A stretch of DNA of 64,000 nucleotides from Enterobacterales bacterium (GTDB lineage Bacteria; Pseudomonadota; Gammaproteobacteria; Enterobacterales; Enterobacteriaceae): NCBI GenBank assembly GCA_015654925.1, contig JAATFX010000070.1, positions 37,114 through 101,113 on the forward strand, given 5' to 3'. This document shows positions 57,148-64,000 of the stretch, piece by piece (within the stretch, counting starts at the first letter, position 1; the number at the start of each line of letters is the position of its first letter). A program made the translations under genes and the position numbers. The notes beneath the pieces are model-generated. The model was not told the DNA's origin, did not search any database, and saw nothing but the letters and a program-made list of their open reading frames with translations.

Positions 57148-57525
57148 ATGCCGAAACTGAACAAAGTCAATTTAACCGCGGCCTTTGCCACCTTTACTGA
57201 AACATGGAGTCCGCGCATTGGCGGGGATATCAATGAATTCCAGATCAAATTGGCAAAATTGGAGGGGGAGTTCAACTGGCATCACCATGATAATGAAGAT
57301 GAACTGTTTTTAGTCACTCGCGGACGTTTGCGTATGCAGTTGCGCGCGGAAAACGGCGGCGACGTGGTGCTTGAACCCGGCGAGTATATGATCGTGCCGC
57401 ACGGCGTTGAACATTGCCCAAAAGCGGAACCTACCTGCGAAGTGGTGTTGCTGGAGCGCAACAGCACCGTGAATACCGGCAACGTTGAGAATGAACGCAC
57501 GATACGCGATTTAAACCGCATTTAA
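57148..57525 (+). CDS. Cupin-domain protein
   Basis: 125 residues from ATG 57148 (CTGGAGA site); the frame extends upstream without a ribosome site. Single cupin barrel: motif 1 is GEFNWHHHDNEDELFLVTRGRLRM (H-x-H...E...G) and motif 2 is LEPGEYMIVPHGVEHCPKAE (G...P-x-G-x-x-H), so the metal-binding His3-Glu set is complete. Function unknown; similar proteins are small isomerases or sensors. Confidence 0.88.
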   Translation: MPKLNKVNLTAAFATFTETWSPRIGGDINEFQIKLAKLEGEFNWHHHDNEDELFLVTRGRLRMQLRAENGGDVVLEPGEYMIVPHGVEHCPKAEPTCEVVLLERNSTVNTGNVENERTIRDLNRI

Positions 57526-57699
57526 GAATGGACGGGTAATATCGCCCGCCCTTTGCTACGTGCGCCCGGCGTTGATGCGAAACTTATCCGCAGCCATCCA
57601 AGGTGGAGTAGACCTTAATCTATCCCGCTTCTCTCGCCCCTAAACAGAACAACCGCTGCTTTATGCCGATAATGTTAGGTAAAGCCGCCGCCATACCGG

Positions 57700-57860
57700 T
57701 TTCACCCCCCTTTCCCGGCGTCCAGCAGCGCGCTGAGCTTGACGCGATACCGCTCGCATATCGTGCAAGGTGAAATGGTGGAGGCGACCATGCCCGCCGA
57801 AGACGCGTTTGTGGTGCCGTTTCAACTTCTCGACCCTCCCCCATTTCACCCTCACACACC
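57700..57860 (+). pseudogene. Possible remnant of an AraC-family regulator gene
   Basis: Reading SSSALSLTRYRSHIVQGEMV then EATMPAEDAFVVPFQLLD looks like the N-terminal effector domain of AraC-type regulators (V-x-A-x-x-P-A-E-D-A-F-x-V-x-x-Q-L-x-D), without start or HTH. The rest of the 57526-57886 gap has no gene. Confidence 0.3.
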
Positions 57861-57886
57861 TAGGGTTCGTCATCATCAGCGCTGAT

Positions 57887-57914
57887 AAAAGGGTGGGATA
57901 TCGCTATCCCACCC
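57887..57914 (-). terminator. Intrinsic terminator of the downstream membrane-protein gene
   Basis: GGGTGGGATA-TCGC-TATCCCACCC, a perfect 10-bp stem, followed on the minus strand by TTTT. It lies 24 bp after the stop of the gene that starts at 58960. Confidence 0.85.
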
Positions 57915-57937
57915 GCTTTGTAATGACGCTATAGCTG

Positions 57938-58960
57938 TTACAGCGGACGCTGATGAGTAAGGACTTGACGGGGTTGCGTACGGCGACCCAGCATGCCCAT
58001 TACGCCGGCCAGGATGGCTTCGACAATCAACATAAAGAAAGTGAACCAGCTGGCTTTAGCGGTCGCGGCCGCAGCTTTTTCACTGGCTTCCCGGGCTTTT
58101 TGCTCCGCCTGCTGTTTCAGTTGTTCATATTGAACGCGGGCTTGCTGATAGCTTTTTTCCGTTTGGCTGACAATCTGCTCGGCTTCCTGATCGCTCTTAC
58201 CGGTTCGCGCTTTAATGATGTTTTTCAACGCATCACGGTCGGCGGCCTGGAAGGTATCTTCATTACGCTGGATCAGGTTTTTAATAAAATTAACGACATC
58301 GGTATCAGCCGTCTGCGGATGATTTGCGGTATCGGCCGCCTGGTTTTGCGCGTTATTTGCCTCGTTCTGCGCTTTATTTTGCAGATTCTCCGGCTGCAAT
58401 TCTGGCTTACCCGTCTGGCGCAATGTGGTTTCCAGTTCATTTTGCAGGCTGTCGAGATTAATATTATTTTCCGCCAGTTTATCTTTAACCGTTTGCGTTA
58501 CCGAGGGCGCCGCGGCGGATACTCCATTGCCTACTATTTGTAACCCCGATCCCATAACGCTCATTGCTCCGCTCATGACGTGATTGACCACCACCAGCAG
58601 GAACCAGGCGCAAATCAGGGTATTGACGCCGAACATCAACAGGCCGTGCAGGGCCCCTTCGCGCTGGGCCAGACGACCGCTGGCATAAGCGCCCGCCGCG
58701 ATGGATATCAACATGCTGACGCCGGTCCAGATGGCCGCGCCTGTTCCTAAGCCATCAAGGGGATTCTGTTCTTTTAGCGGATCGATGGTGCTGGCACCTA
58801 CGGCGGTACCCAATATGGCCAGCAGTAAATAGACCACCATTGAAATAATGACACCGGCAAAAATAGCGCTCCATGAAATACGTTTCAGCGGAATACCATT
58901 CACCGGTTCAACCAATGTTTCACTGTATGTTCCTGTTCCAGTGGTTGAATTTTCGATCAT
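57938..58960 (-). CDS. Membrane protein with a Q/N-rich coiled-coil region, unknown function
   Basis: 340 residues from ATG 58960 (GGAG site; the frame runs on to 59059). Three helices lie in the first 130 residues (SWSAIFAGVIISMVVYLLLA; TGVSMLISIAAGAYASGRLA; MFGVNTLICAWFLLVVVNHV). A polar region of some 170 residues follows, rich in Q, N, A and K (ENLQNKAQNEANNAQNQAAD) and with heptad-like helix (ARVQYEQLKQQAEQKAREAS), then a final helix (FTFFMLIVEAILAGVMGML). The first part resembles multi-pass proteins induced in general stress in other bacteria, but I cannot name a family. Monocistronic, with its own terminator. Confidence 0.65.
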   Translation of the reverse strand: MIENSTTGTGTYSETLVEPVNGIPLKRISWSAIFAGVIISMVVYLLLAILGTAVGASTIDPLKEQNPLDGLGTGAAIWTGVSMLISIAAGAYASGRLAQREGALHGLLMFGVNTLICAWFLLVVVNHVMSGAMSVMGSGLQIVGNGVSAAAPSVTQTVKDKLAENNINLDSLQNELETTLRQTGKPELQPENLQNKAQNEANNAQNQAADTANHPQTADTDVVNFIKNLIQRNEDTFQAADRDALKNIIKARTGKSDQEAEQIVSQTEKSYQQARVQYEQLKQQAEQKAREASEKAAAATAKASWFTFFMLIVEAILAGVMGMLGRRTQPRQVLTHQRPL

Positions 58961-59426
58961 GTTGTAATCTCCATTTATCGCCAGACTTGTCATCGTAAAA
59001 CGCAGTAAAACCAAAACAAAAATATGCGCCCTGTCGCTAATGGCAGTATTTAATAGCAACCTAACATTAGCTTAAGTAATATTAGTCACAGAATGCAAAA
59101 TGCACCAACAAATCTTTACATAATGTAATTTCGGCATAAAAAAGCCACAAAAAACCAATAATAATCATTTGGTTATACCATGGCATTAAATTGCACCGCG
59201 GCTCCAGGCACGCCGGTAAAAGTGAGGTAATTATCATATTTATATTAGCCATACTGAAGAAGCTGAGTCAATTTGTCGCAAACCGCAGGGCTTCTATCTT
59301 ACGCGCCAGCTGACGGACAGGAAGGCCCACATTATCGTCAATCGCGCGCCATGGCTGGCTACGCCGTGAAAGTCTTCGATAATGTCGCCGGCAGCCGGCT
59401 AATATGACTATGGGGTAAGCGGGGGA
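58961..59426. other. Gap between the NADAR antitoxin and the membrane-protein gene
   Basis: The part from 58961 to about 59250 is AT-rich and probably holds the promoter of the membrane-protein gene. Between 59270 and 59426 the minus strand stays open in the antitoxin frame past its stop (WRAIDDNVGLPVRQLARKIE and ALRFATN then TGA), possibly a decayed gene end; I could not identify it. Confidence 0.35.
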
Positions 59427-60128
59427 TCAGAAAAGGGACGCCTGGCTTGGACTATCCGGCCCATTGCCGTCGTCAGGCCGATTGCCGACGAGCTTAAGGA
59501 ACGCCCCTTGGCCGACTTGTACCTGGTTCAACCCACCGCGTTGAGCGAGCGCGACATACAGCGCAATGGCATAGGCCTGGCAGTTAATCGACTTCACCGG
59601 ATTAAATTCAATATCAGTAAACGCCCCATAGCCGGCCAGATTATCCACCAGAGACGGATTCTGCATCAGCGCGGTGATATAAAGCCAGTCGTAGAACGCG
59701 GTTCGAGGAACCGGCGGCCAGTCCTGATCGTCGAAATGAAACTTTACCAGCCGACCAGAATTGCGCAGGCGAACGTCCCGTTTGGCTTCTGATGAGGTGC
59801 CGGCATAAAGATCAATATAGGGGCCGCCGTTTTCAAAGACCTTACTTCCCTGAAATGCGCACTCAACGCTAATTCCGTGCGGATAATCCTGCGTCTTCAG
59901 CATAAGGTTGAAAGCGCTGAGCTGCGTACCCAATTTTTCCGTTGATTTGCTGGAAACCTCGAGAATGTTATCAACACCGAGGCCCTGACGAGCAGCTTGG
60001 TGTAATGATGCGATTGACAGCTGTTTACGTGAAACGGACAGCCCGGGGAACCAATCAAAGACGACATTCTCAGTGCGTACAAGCAATTCCCCTTTCGGGT
60101 TTGCGATAAATACCGGTCGTTGCGCCAT
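59427..60128 (-). CDS. DarT1-associated NADAR antitoxin (ADP-ribosylglycosidase)
   Basis: 233 residues from ATG 60128, 4 bp after the DarT-like stop, with GGAGAA in the end of that gene. The protein begins MAQRPVFIANPKGELLVRTE and shows FDWFPGLSVSRKQLSIASLH, ISVECAFQGSKVFENGGPYIDL, EAKRDVRLRNSGRLVKFHF, FYDWLYITALMQNP and FNPVKSINCQAYAIALYVAL, the pattern I know for the NADAR-family antitoxin paired with DarT1. NADAR proteins remove ADP-ribose from guanosine bases of DNA, reversing the toxin. The downstream position and coupling give immediate antidote synthesis. Cytosolic. Confidence 0.85.
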   Translation of the reverse strand: MAQRPVFIANPKGELLVRTENVVFDWFPGLSVSRKQLSIASLHQAARQGLGVDNILEVSSKSTEKLGTQLSAFNLMLKTQDYPHGISVECAFQGSKVFENGGPYIDLYAGTSSEAKRDVRLRNSGRLVKFHFDDQDWPPVPRTAFYDWLYITALMQNPSLVDNLAGYGAFTDIEFNPVKSINCQAYAIALYVALAQRGGLNQVQVGQGAFLKLVGNRPDDGNGPDSPSQASLF

Positions 60129-60132
60129 AGGC

Positions 60133-61851
60133 TTAAATTCTCCAGGTCCCGCTATAACGACGGGAACCAAATGGCCCGGCGCCCGGTGGATACACTTTCC
60201 ATTTTCGTGAACCGATCGTCTCGGCGCACGCAGCTTGCGCCTCGGCGCTTTCAAACGCGAACCCCTCAATGAATTTTGCTTCGATAGTATCGAAAACCAG
60301 AACTTCGCCCTGGGGGTCGGTAGGGTCGTAGTCATTGAGTTGCTGTTCCTCCCGGGACGGGCCGCCTTGCGCAGGGGTGAACATGTCGTGAAAAGCGTCG
60401 ATAGTCGTAAGCGTCGCCAACGAACGTCCCAATATCCTGCGGTCTGCCGCGTTATGCCGGCAGAACCCGCATTTTTTCTCCCACAGGATGGCGGGATCAA
60501 GAAGCAGGACCACCCAATACTCGCCGGGATTTAACATCCGGTATTTGTAAAACATCTTGTAGTTTGGAAAAGCTATAGACAGTGAAACCGCGCCGGGGTA
60601 GCCATCAAGGCGCAGCGGATCGTTAAGGTGCGGGTTAAGGCCAGTCGCCCGCGCTTTATCTATCGGGCACAGCCCATGTTCGAGAATCGATTTCAAATTA
60701 CTGGCGCGTGTGAAATGAGCCAGCAACGGTATTTTCTTGCCCAAAGCGGCTTTTCCGATCGCAGCGCGTAACATTTGATCCGCGGATTGCGGCGGGGTGA
60801 GGAAGTTAGTCATAACCCTGGCGGTAACGGACGTCCGCCGCCTTCGGCCATTGGTAAAAAGAGCGCCGCCCGGGGAACTTATTTCTGCTGCCGCTTGCGG
60901 TCGCGGCGCGGTTTCGTCCATGAACTCCCGCCATAATCCGATCTCGGCGATACCGCGCCAATCGGTGCCGGGCCGCCCGAAACAAAAGATACGGCCGAGA
61001 AGATCCCCGCCGCCTATATCGCTGATGCTCTGCTCGAAAATGGCTTTCAGTCCGGGGGTTTTCAGGCGCATAAGGACTTCCCCCAGAAATATGCCATAGT
61101 CATCCATCGCCGCGTTAAGTTTATCCTCAATGGCCTGGTTGATGCTCCGATCCGCATGAACCGGGAATAAGCGGAAATCAGTACATTTGATTGCGGCCGG
61201 CGGTTTGACCCTGCCGCTGTCATGCAGCAGTTTTTCGAGCCTTGCATGATGGGACGCGTATATCTTTTGCATTTCGTCATCAGCGGACAATACGCTTTCA
61301 CGTTCCAGCCGGCGCTGGGCGTCCTCCAGCGATTTTTCGATGTACAGCCGTTCTGTTTCACACGCGAGCAATAACGGCGACGTCGCAGTCTGAACTGCCC
61401 GCTGGAACGAAACCCGATCGTCCAGTTCATTTAAAAACAGCGCGACCGAACTCAGTATCCCCGGTGTTTCAGGCGGCTTCGGCTGCTCGATGTTTTTTTT
61501 ATCGGCCATCGCCGGGACGGTTCGGTTCGCTATGGGTGGCGGGCTGACACGGAGTAGCGGCGGTCTGGCAACCGCAGGCGCAGGCGGCGGCGCAAGAATT
61601 ACCGTGGATACCGCTGGGGGCTTAAAACTCCCGCCGGCTGCGGGTTTAGGGGCGGCTGGCTCAGGCGGCTTGATCAAATAAAACATAACCCAGATAACCA
61701 ATAACTGGACAATGATCAGCGGGGGCCAGAATAAATTTACGAGCGTAAGTGCCGTCCAGATGAGGCTTGCCGCCATCAACCGCTTGGGCGCGATAAACCG
61801 CGTCAGGATCAAAGTTATAATAATCGTCAATTGATAAAACAGTACCGCCAC
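60133..61851 (-). CDS. Membrane-anchored DarT-like DNA ADP-ribosyltransferase toxin
   Basis: 572 residues from GTG 61851 (GGGGTGA site). Two hydrophobic helices at about 5-20 and 28-60 (LFWPPLIIVQLLVIWVMFYL) form a membrane anchor, then a proline/alanine linker (61-130), a charged helical region (135-275) and, from about 374 to 545, a DarT fold: LLAHFTRASNLKSILEHGL (NAD-binding H379/R382), DGYPGAVSLSIAFPNYKMFY with KYR (R438), WVVLLLDPAILWEKKCGFC and the catalytic glutamate in DPQGEVLVFDTIEAKFIEG (E516). DarT enzymes ADP-ribosylate DNA bases using NAD. Known DarT proteins are about 200-residue soluble toxins, so the N-terminal 370 residues are unusual. Partner NADAR gene follows at once. Confidence 0.83.
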   Translation of the reverse strand: MAVLFYQLTIIITLILTRFIAPKRLMAASLIWTALTLVNLFWPPLIIVQLLVIWVMFYLIKPPEPAAPKPAAGGSFKPPAVSTVILAPPPAPAVARPPLLRVSPPPIANRTVPAMADKKNIEQPKPPETPGILSSVALFLNELDDRVSFQRAVQTATSPLLLACETERLYIEKSLEDAQRRLERESVLSADDEMQKIYASHHARLEKLLHDSGRVKPPAAIKCTDFRLFPVHADRSINQAIEDKLNAAMDDYGIFLGEVLMRLKTPGLKAIFEQSISDIGGGDLLGRIFCFGRPGTDWRGIAEIGLWREFMDETAPRPQAAAEISSPGGALFTNGRRRRTSVTARVMTNFLTPPQSADQMLRAAIGKAALGKKIPLLAHFTRASNLKSILEHGLCPIDKARATGLNPHLNDPLRLDGYPGAVSLSIAFPNYKMFYKYRMLNPGEYWVVLLLDPAILWEKKCGFCRHNAADRRILGRSLATLTTIDAFHDMFTPAQGGPSREEQQLNDYDPTDPQGEVLVFDTIEAKFIEGFAFESAEAQAACAETIGSRKWKVYPPGAGPFGSRRYSGTWRI

Positions 61852-62198
61852 GCGTCACCCCGTCTGGACAATCCGTTTCCGGAAATAATCTTTTATTTTT
61901 ATCGCCGCCGTCCAAAAACAGATTAACAATCCGGGTTTTGGTACCCGTGCGGCGTCATAGTTTACCTTATGGTATTGAGCCACAAGATTATCTTTTTTGT
62001 AGTGATGGGAAACAAACAATAAGCGCAATCCAATCCTTGGAAGGTGCAAAAAGCCAGCGTTTCGCTATGCTGCCCCGTCGCCATGGACTTAATGCGGCGG
62101 TTTATCTGGTGTAGTGTGATGGCGAAGCCTGAGGGGGAGAAGCATGCATCCTATGCTTGGGCGCTGGGGGAGCAATGGATTGATTGATATTGACTTTT
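61852..62198. other. Gap between the tRNA-Gly gene and the DarT-like gene
   Basis: No recognised gene. Small overlapping minus-strand frames (up to 84 codons) lack family resemblance and one overlaps the DarT start. AT-rich around 61870-62000, where the toxin promoter probably lies. I saw no integrase remnant and no second copy of the tRNA 3' end in the window. Confidence 0.4.
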
Positions 62199-62272
62199 TG
62201 GAGCGGGTGAAGGGAATCGAACCCTCGTATGCAGCTTGGGAAGCTGCCGTTCTACCATTGAACTACACCCGC
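62199..62272 (-). tRNA. glyU: tRNA-Gly (anticodon CCC), glyU equivalent
   Basis: The minus strand folds as a cloverleaf: acceptor GCGGGTG/CACCCGC, D-arm AGTTCAATGGTAGAAC, anticodon stem GCAGC-TTCCCAA-GCTGC with CCC, T-arm GAGGGTTCGATTCCCTT, discriminator T and encoded CCA. It differs from E. coli glyU at only a few stem pairs. It decodes GGG. It lies 171 bp downstream of lysS. Confidence 0.97.
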
Positions 62273-62388
62273 ACTACGCCCGCACTGGGTTGATGGGGAA
62301 AGTGCGAGAGGCATTATAACCTTCTGCCGGTGGCTGGCAAGCGGTGCGGTGATTAACTGCGTGAGTTTTAAGCAATTATCCACCGATA

Positions 62389-62422
62389 TAAAAAAGCCCG
62401 CCGGGGTTGACGCCGGGCGGGC
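62389..62422 (-). terminator. Intrinsic terminator of lysS
   Basis: On the minus strand GCCCGCC...GGCGGGC with additional CGG/CCG pairing, followed by TTTTTT. It lies 21 bp after the lysS stop. Confidence 0.88.
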
Positions 62423-62443
62423 AGGTTTATTGCTGTCTCTGGC

Positions 62444-63964
62444 TTATTTCTGCGGGCGCAGCGCCGGGAACAGGATCACATCGCGAATGGTATGGCTGTT
62501 GGTAAACAGCATAATCATGCGGTCGATGCCTACGCCAAGGCCGGCGGTCGGCGGCATGCCGTGCTCCAGCGCAATCACGTAGTCTTCGTCATAGAACATG
62601 GCTTCGTCGTCGCCGGCGTCCTTGGCCTGGACCTGTTCGGCAAAACGCGCCGCCTGGTCTTGCGCATCGTTCAGCTCGGAGAAGCCGTTGCCGATTTCTC
62701 GCCCACCGATAAAGAACTCGAAACGGTCGGTGAAGAACGGGTTTTTATCGTTGCGGCGCGCCAGCGGCGATACCTCGGCCGGATATTCGGTGATAAAGGT
62801 CGGCTGGATCAGATGGCTTTCCGCGGTCTCTTCAAAAATCTCGGTCTGGATACGGCCCAGTCCCCAGCTTTTCTCGATCTTGATGCCCAGAGATTCGGCG
62901 ATGGCGCTGGCCTTGGCCAGGTCGTCCAGGTCGCCGGCCGCGGTTTCCGGACGGTAATGGCAGATGGCCTGGCGCATGGTGAGCTGGGTAAACGGCTTGC
63001 CGAAATCAAAGGTCTGATCGCCATACTGCACCACGCTGCTGCCCAGCACCCGTTCGGTCAGGGTGCGGAACAGGTCTTCCACCAGCACGATCAGGTCGCG
63101 ATAATCCGCATAGGCCATATAGAGTTCCATCATGGTGAACTCAGGGTTATGGCGCGGCGAAATACCTTCGTTGCGAAAGTTGCGGTTGATTTCAAATACC
63201 CGCTCGAAACCGCCGACCACCAGGCGCTTGAGATAAAGCTCCGGCGCGATGCGCAGGAACATATCGATATCCAGCGCATTATGGTGGGTCACGAACGGAC
63301 GGGCGGCGGCGCCCCCGGGGATGCTTTGCATCATCGGGGTTTCCACTTCCATAAAGCCTTTGTCCACCATAAAGCGGCGGATTTCCACCATGATCTGCGA
63401 GCGCACTTTGAAAGTGTGGCGGGATTCGCCGTTGGCGATAAGATCCAGATAACGCTGGCGGTAGCGGGTTTCCTGATCGGCCAGGCCGTGGAATTTATCC
63501 GGCAGCGGGCGCATGGCTTTGGTCAGCAGACGAATCTCGGTGCAATGGATCGATAATTCGCCGGTGCGGGTTTTGAAAACCCGGCCGCGGGCGCCGAGAA
63601 TATCCCCCAGATCCCATTTTTTGAACTGTTCGTTGTAAACGCCTTCCGCCAGCTCGTCGCGGGCGACATAAAGCTGGATATTGCCGCCCACGTCCTGGAG
63701 ATTGGCGAACGAGGCTTTACCCATGATACGACGGGTCATCATGCGGCCGGCGACGCTGACTTCCACCCCCAGGGCCTCAAGCTCTTCGGCGGACTTACCG
63801 TCATAGGCGGCATGGAGCTTGTCGGAGGTGGTGTCGCGCCGAAAATCGTTCGGGAACGCATTACCCGACTCGCGCAGCTGCGCCAGCTTTTCGCGGCGGG
63901 CGGTCAATTCGTTATTTAAATCCAGCGCCTGGGGGGCACCTTCCTGTGATTGTGATTCAGACAT
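62444..63964 (-). CDS. lysS: Lysyl-tRNA synthetase LysS (class II)
   Basis: 506 residues, one more than E. coli LysS. OB-fold anticodon-binding domain (about 65-150, [20 protein letters not shown]), then the class II core: motif 1 [17 protein letters not shown], motif 2 [20 protein letters not shown], motif 3 [20 protein letters not shown]. Charges tRNA-Lys. It follows prfB by 9 bp as in E. coli, forming one operon. Confidence 0.98.
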   Translation of the reverse strand: MSESQSQEGAPQALDLNNELTARREKLAQLRESGNAFPNDFRRDTTSDKLHAAYDGKSAEELEALGVEVSVAGRMMTRRIMGKASFANLQDVGGNIQLYVARDELAEGVYNEQFKKWDLGDILGARGRVFKTRTGELSIHCTEIRLLTKAMRPLPDKFHGLADQETRYRQRYLDLIANGESRHTFKVRSQIMVEIRRFMVDKGFMEVETPMMQSIPGGAAARPFVTHHNALDIDMFLRIAPELYLKRLVVGGFERVFEINRNFRNEGISPRHNPEFTMMELYMAYADYRDLIVLVEDLFRTLTERVLGSSVVQYGDQTFDFGKPFTQLTMRQAICHYRPETAAGDLDDLAKASAIAESLGIKIEKSWGLGRIQTEIFEETAESHLIQPTFITEYPAEVSPLARRNDKNPFFTDRFEFFIGGREIGNGFSELNDAQDQAARFAEQVQAKDAGDDEAMFYDEDYVIALEHGMPPTAGLGVGIDRMIMLFTNSHTIRDVILFPALRPQK

Positions 63965-63973
63965 CTTGGTTCC

Positions 63974-64000
63974 TCATAACCCGGCTTTAAGACTTGCTTC
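63974..64000 (-). CDS. prfB: 3' end of prfB, peptide chain release factor 2
   Basis: Only eight codons and a TGA stop are inside the window (EASLKAGL), identical to the C-terminus of E. coli RF2. Position directly upstream of lysS supports it. The programmed frameshift region lies outside. Confidence 0.85.
   Translation of the reverse strand, partial: EASLKAGL

Noticed and set aside
59270..59426. A gene continuing from the NADAR antitoxin stop
   Set aside because: About 50 open codons follow the TGA, but NADAR homologues end near this point and no family was recognised.
61661..61915. Minus-strand open frame of 84 codons overlapping the DarT start
   Set aside because: It overlaps the DarT N-terminus in another frame; the DarT frame shows clear membrane helices and a better ribosome site.
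61852..62272. Integrase or attachment-site repeat at the tRNA-Gly gene
   Set aside because: No integrase-like frame and no second copy of the tRNA 3' end were seen in the window.
1..64000. CRISPR arrays, rRNA genes, insertion sequences, prophage
   Set aside because: No regularly spaced repeats, rRNA sequence, transposase or phage structural gene was seen on either strand.

Overview
The window is about 64 kb of a gram-negative enterobacterial (Enterobacterales) chromosome. Two blocks keep the Escherichia coli gene order and are about as diverged as another family of the order: recC-ppdC-ygdB-ppdB-ppdA-thyA-lgt-ptsP-rppH / mutH-ygdQ-ygdR-tas / lplT-aas / omr sRNA / galR / lysA / lysR at 1-23.3 kb, and prfB-lysS with a tRNA-Gly(CCC) at the right end. 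The high GC content, a galR broken by a nonsense codon, truncated gene remnants and a type III effector/chaperone pair would suit a Sodalis-like lineage (Bruguierivoracaceae/Pectobacteriaceae). That assignment is inference.

Layout. 1-10 kb (minus strand): the 5' part of recC, a cluster of four minor pseudopilins, thyA-lgt, ptsP and rppH. 10-10.7 kb: a non-coding stretch with DnaA boxes, GATC sites and a 12-bp inverted repeat. 10.7-13.6 kb (plus): mutH, a TerC-family protein, a small lipoprotein and tas. 13.7-17 kb (minus): lplT-aas for lysophospholipid recycling, then an acetyltransferase, one OmrA/OmrB-type sRNA and the galR pseudogene. 19-23.3 kb: an acetyltransferase, a formate/nitrite-type channel and the divergent lysA/lysR pair.

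23.3-62 kb is accessory. It holds two MFS exporters, a secreted TPR-like protein, a Tat-targeted cytochrome P450, a quinone oxidoreductase, a BASS transporter, a PbgA/YejM paralogue, YfaZ, and an SDR/LysR pair. A NitT/TauT-type ABC importer follows with a BAAT-like hydrolase in the same operon. Next come an HD-domain protein beside a GlxA-type regulator, a LysE exporter, PsiE, a CPBP protease, a type III secretion chaperone plus large effector candidate, an Fe/phosphonate-type ABC importer, and a YcaQ-like glycosylase. The stretch around 52-58 kb mixes intact genes (FrnE-like, MFS, SDR, LysR, cupin) with remnants of LysR, SDR and possibly AraC genes.

The most notable locus is at 59.4-61.9 kb: a DarT-type ADP-ribosyltransferase toxin with an N-terminal membrane anchor and long linker, followed 4 bp later by a DarT1-associated NADAR antitoxin. 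It lies close to the tRNA-Gly(CCC) gene, the equivalent of glyU. In E. coli the ETT2 type III island sits beside glyU, so the interval between lysR and lysS here looks like the same variable site with different cargo.
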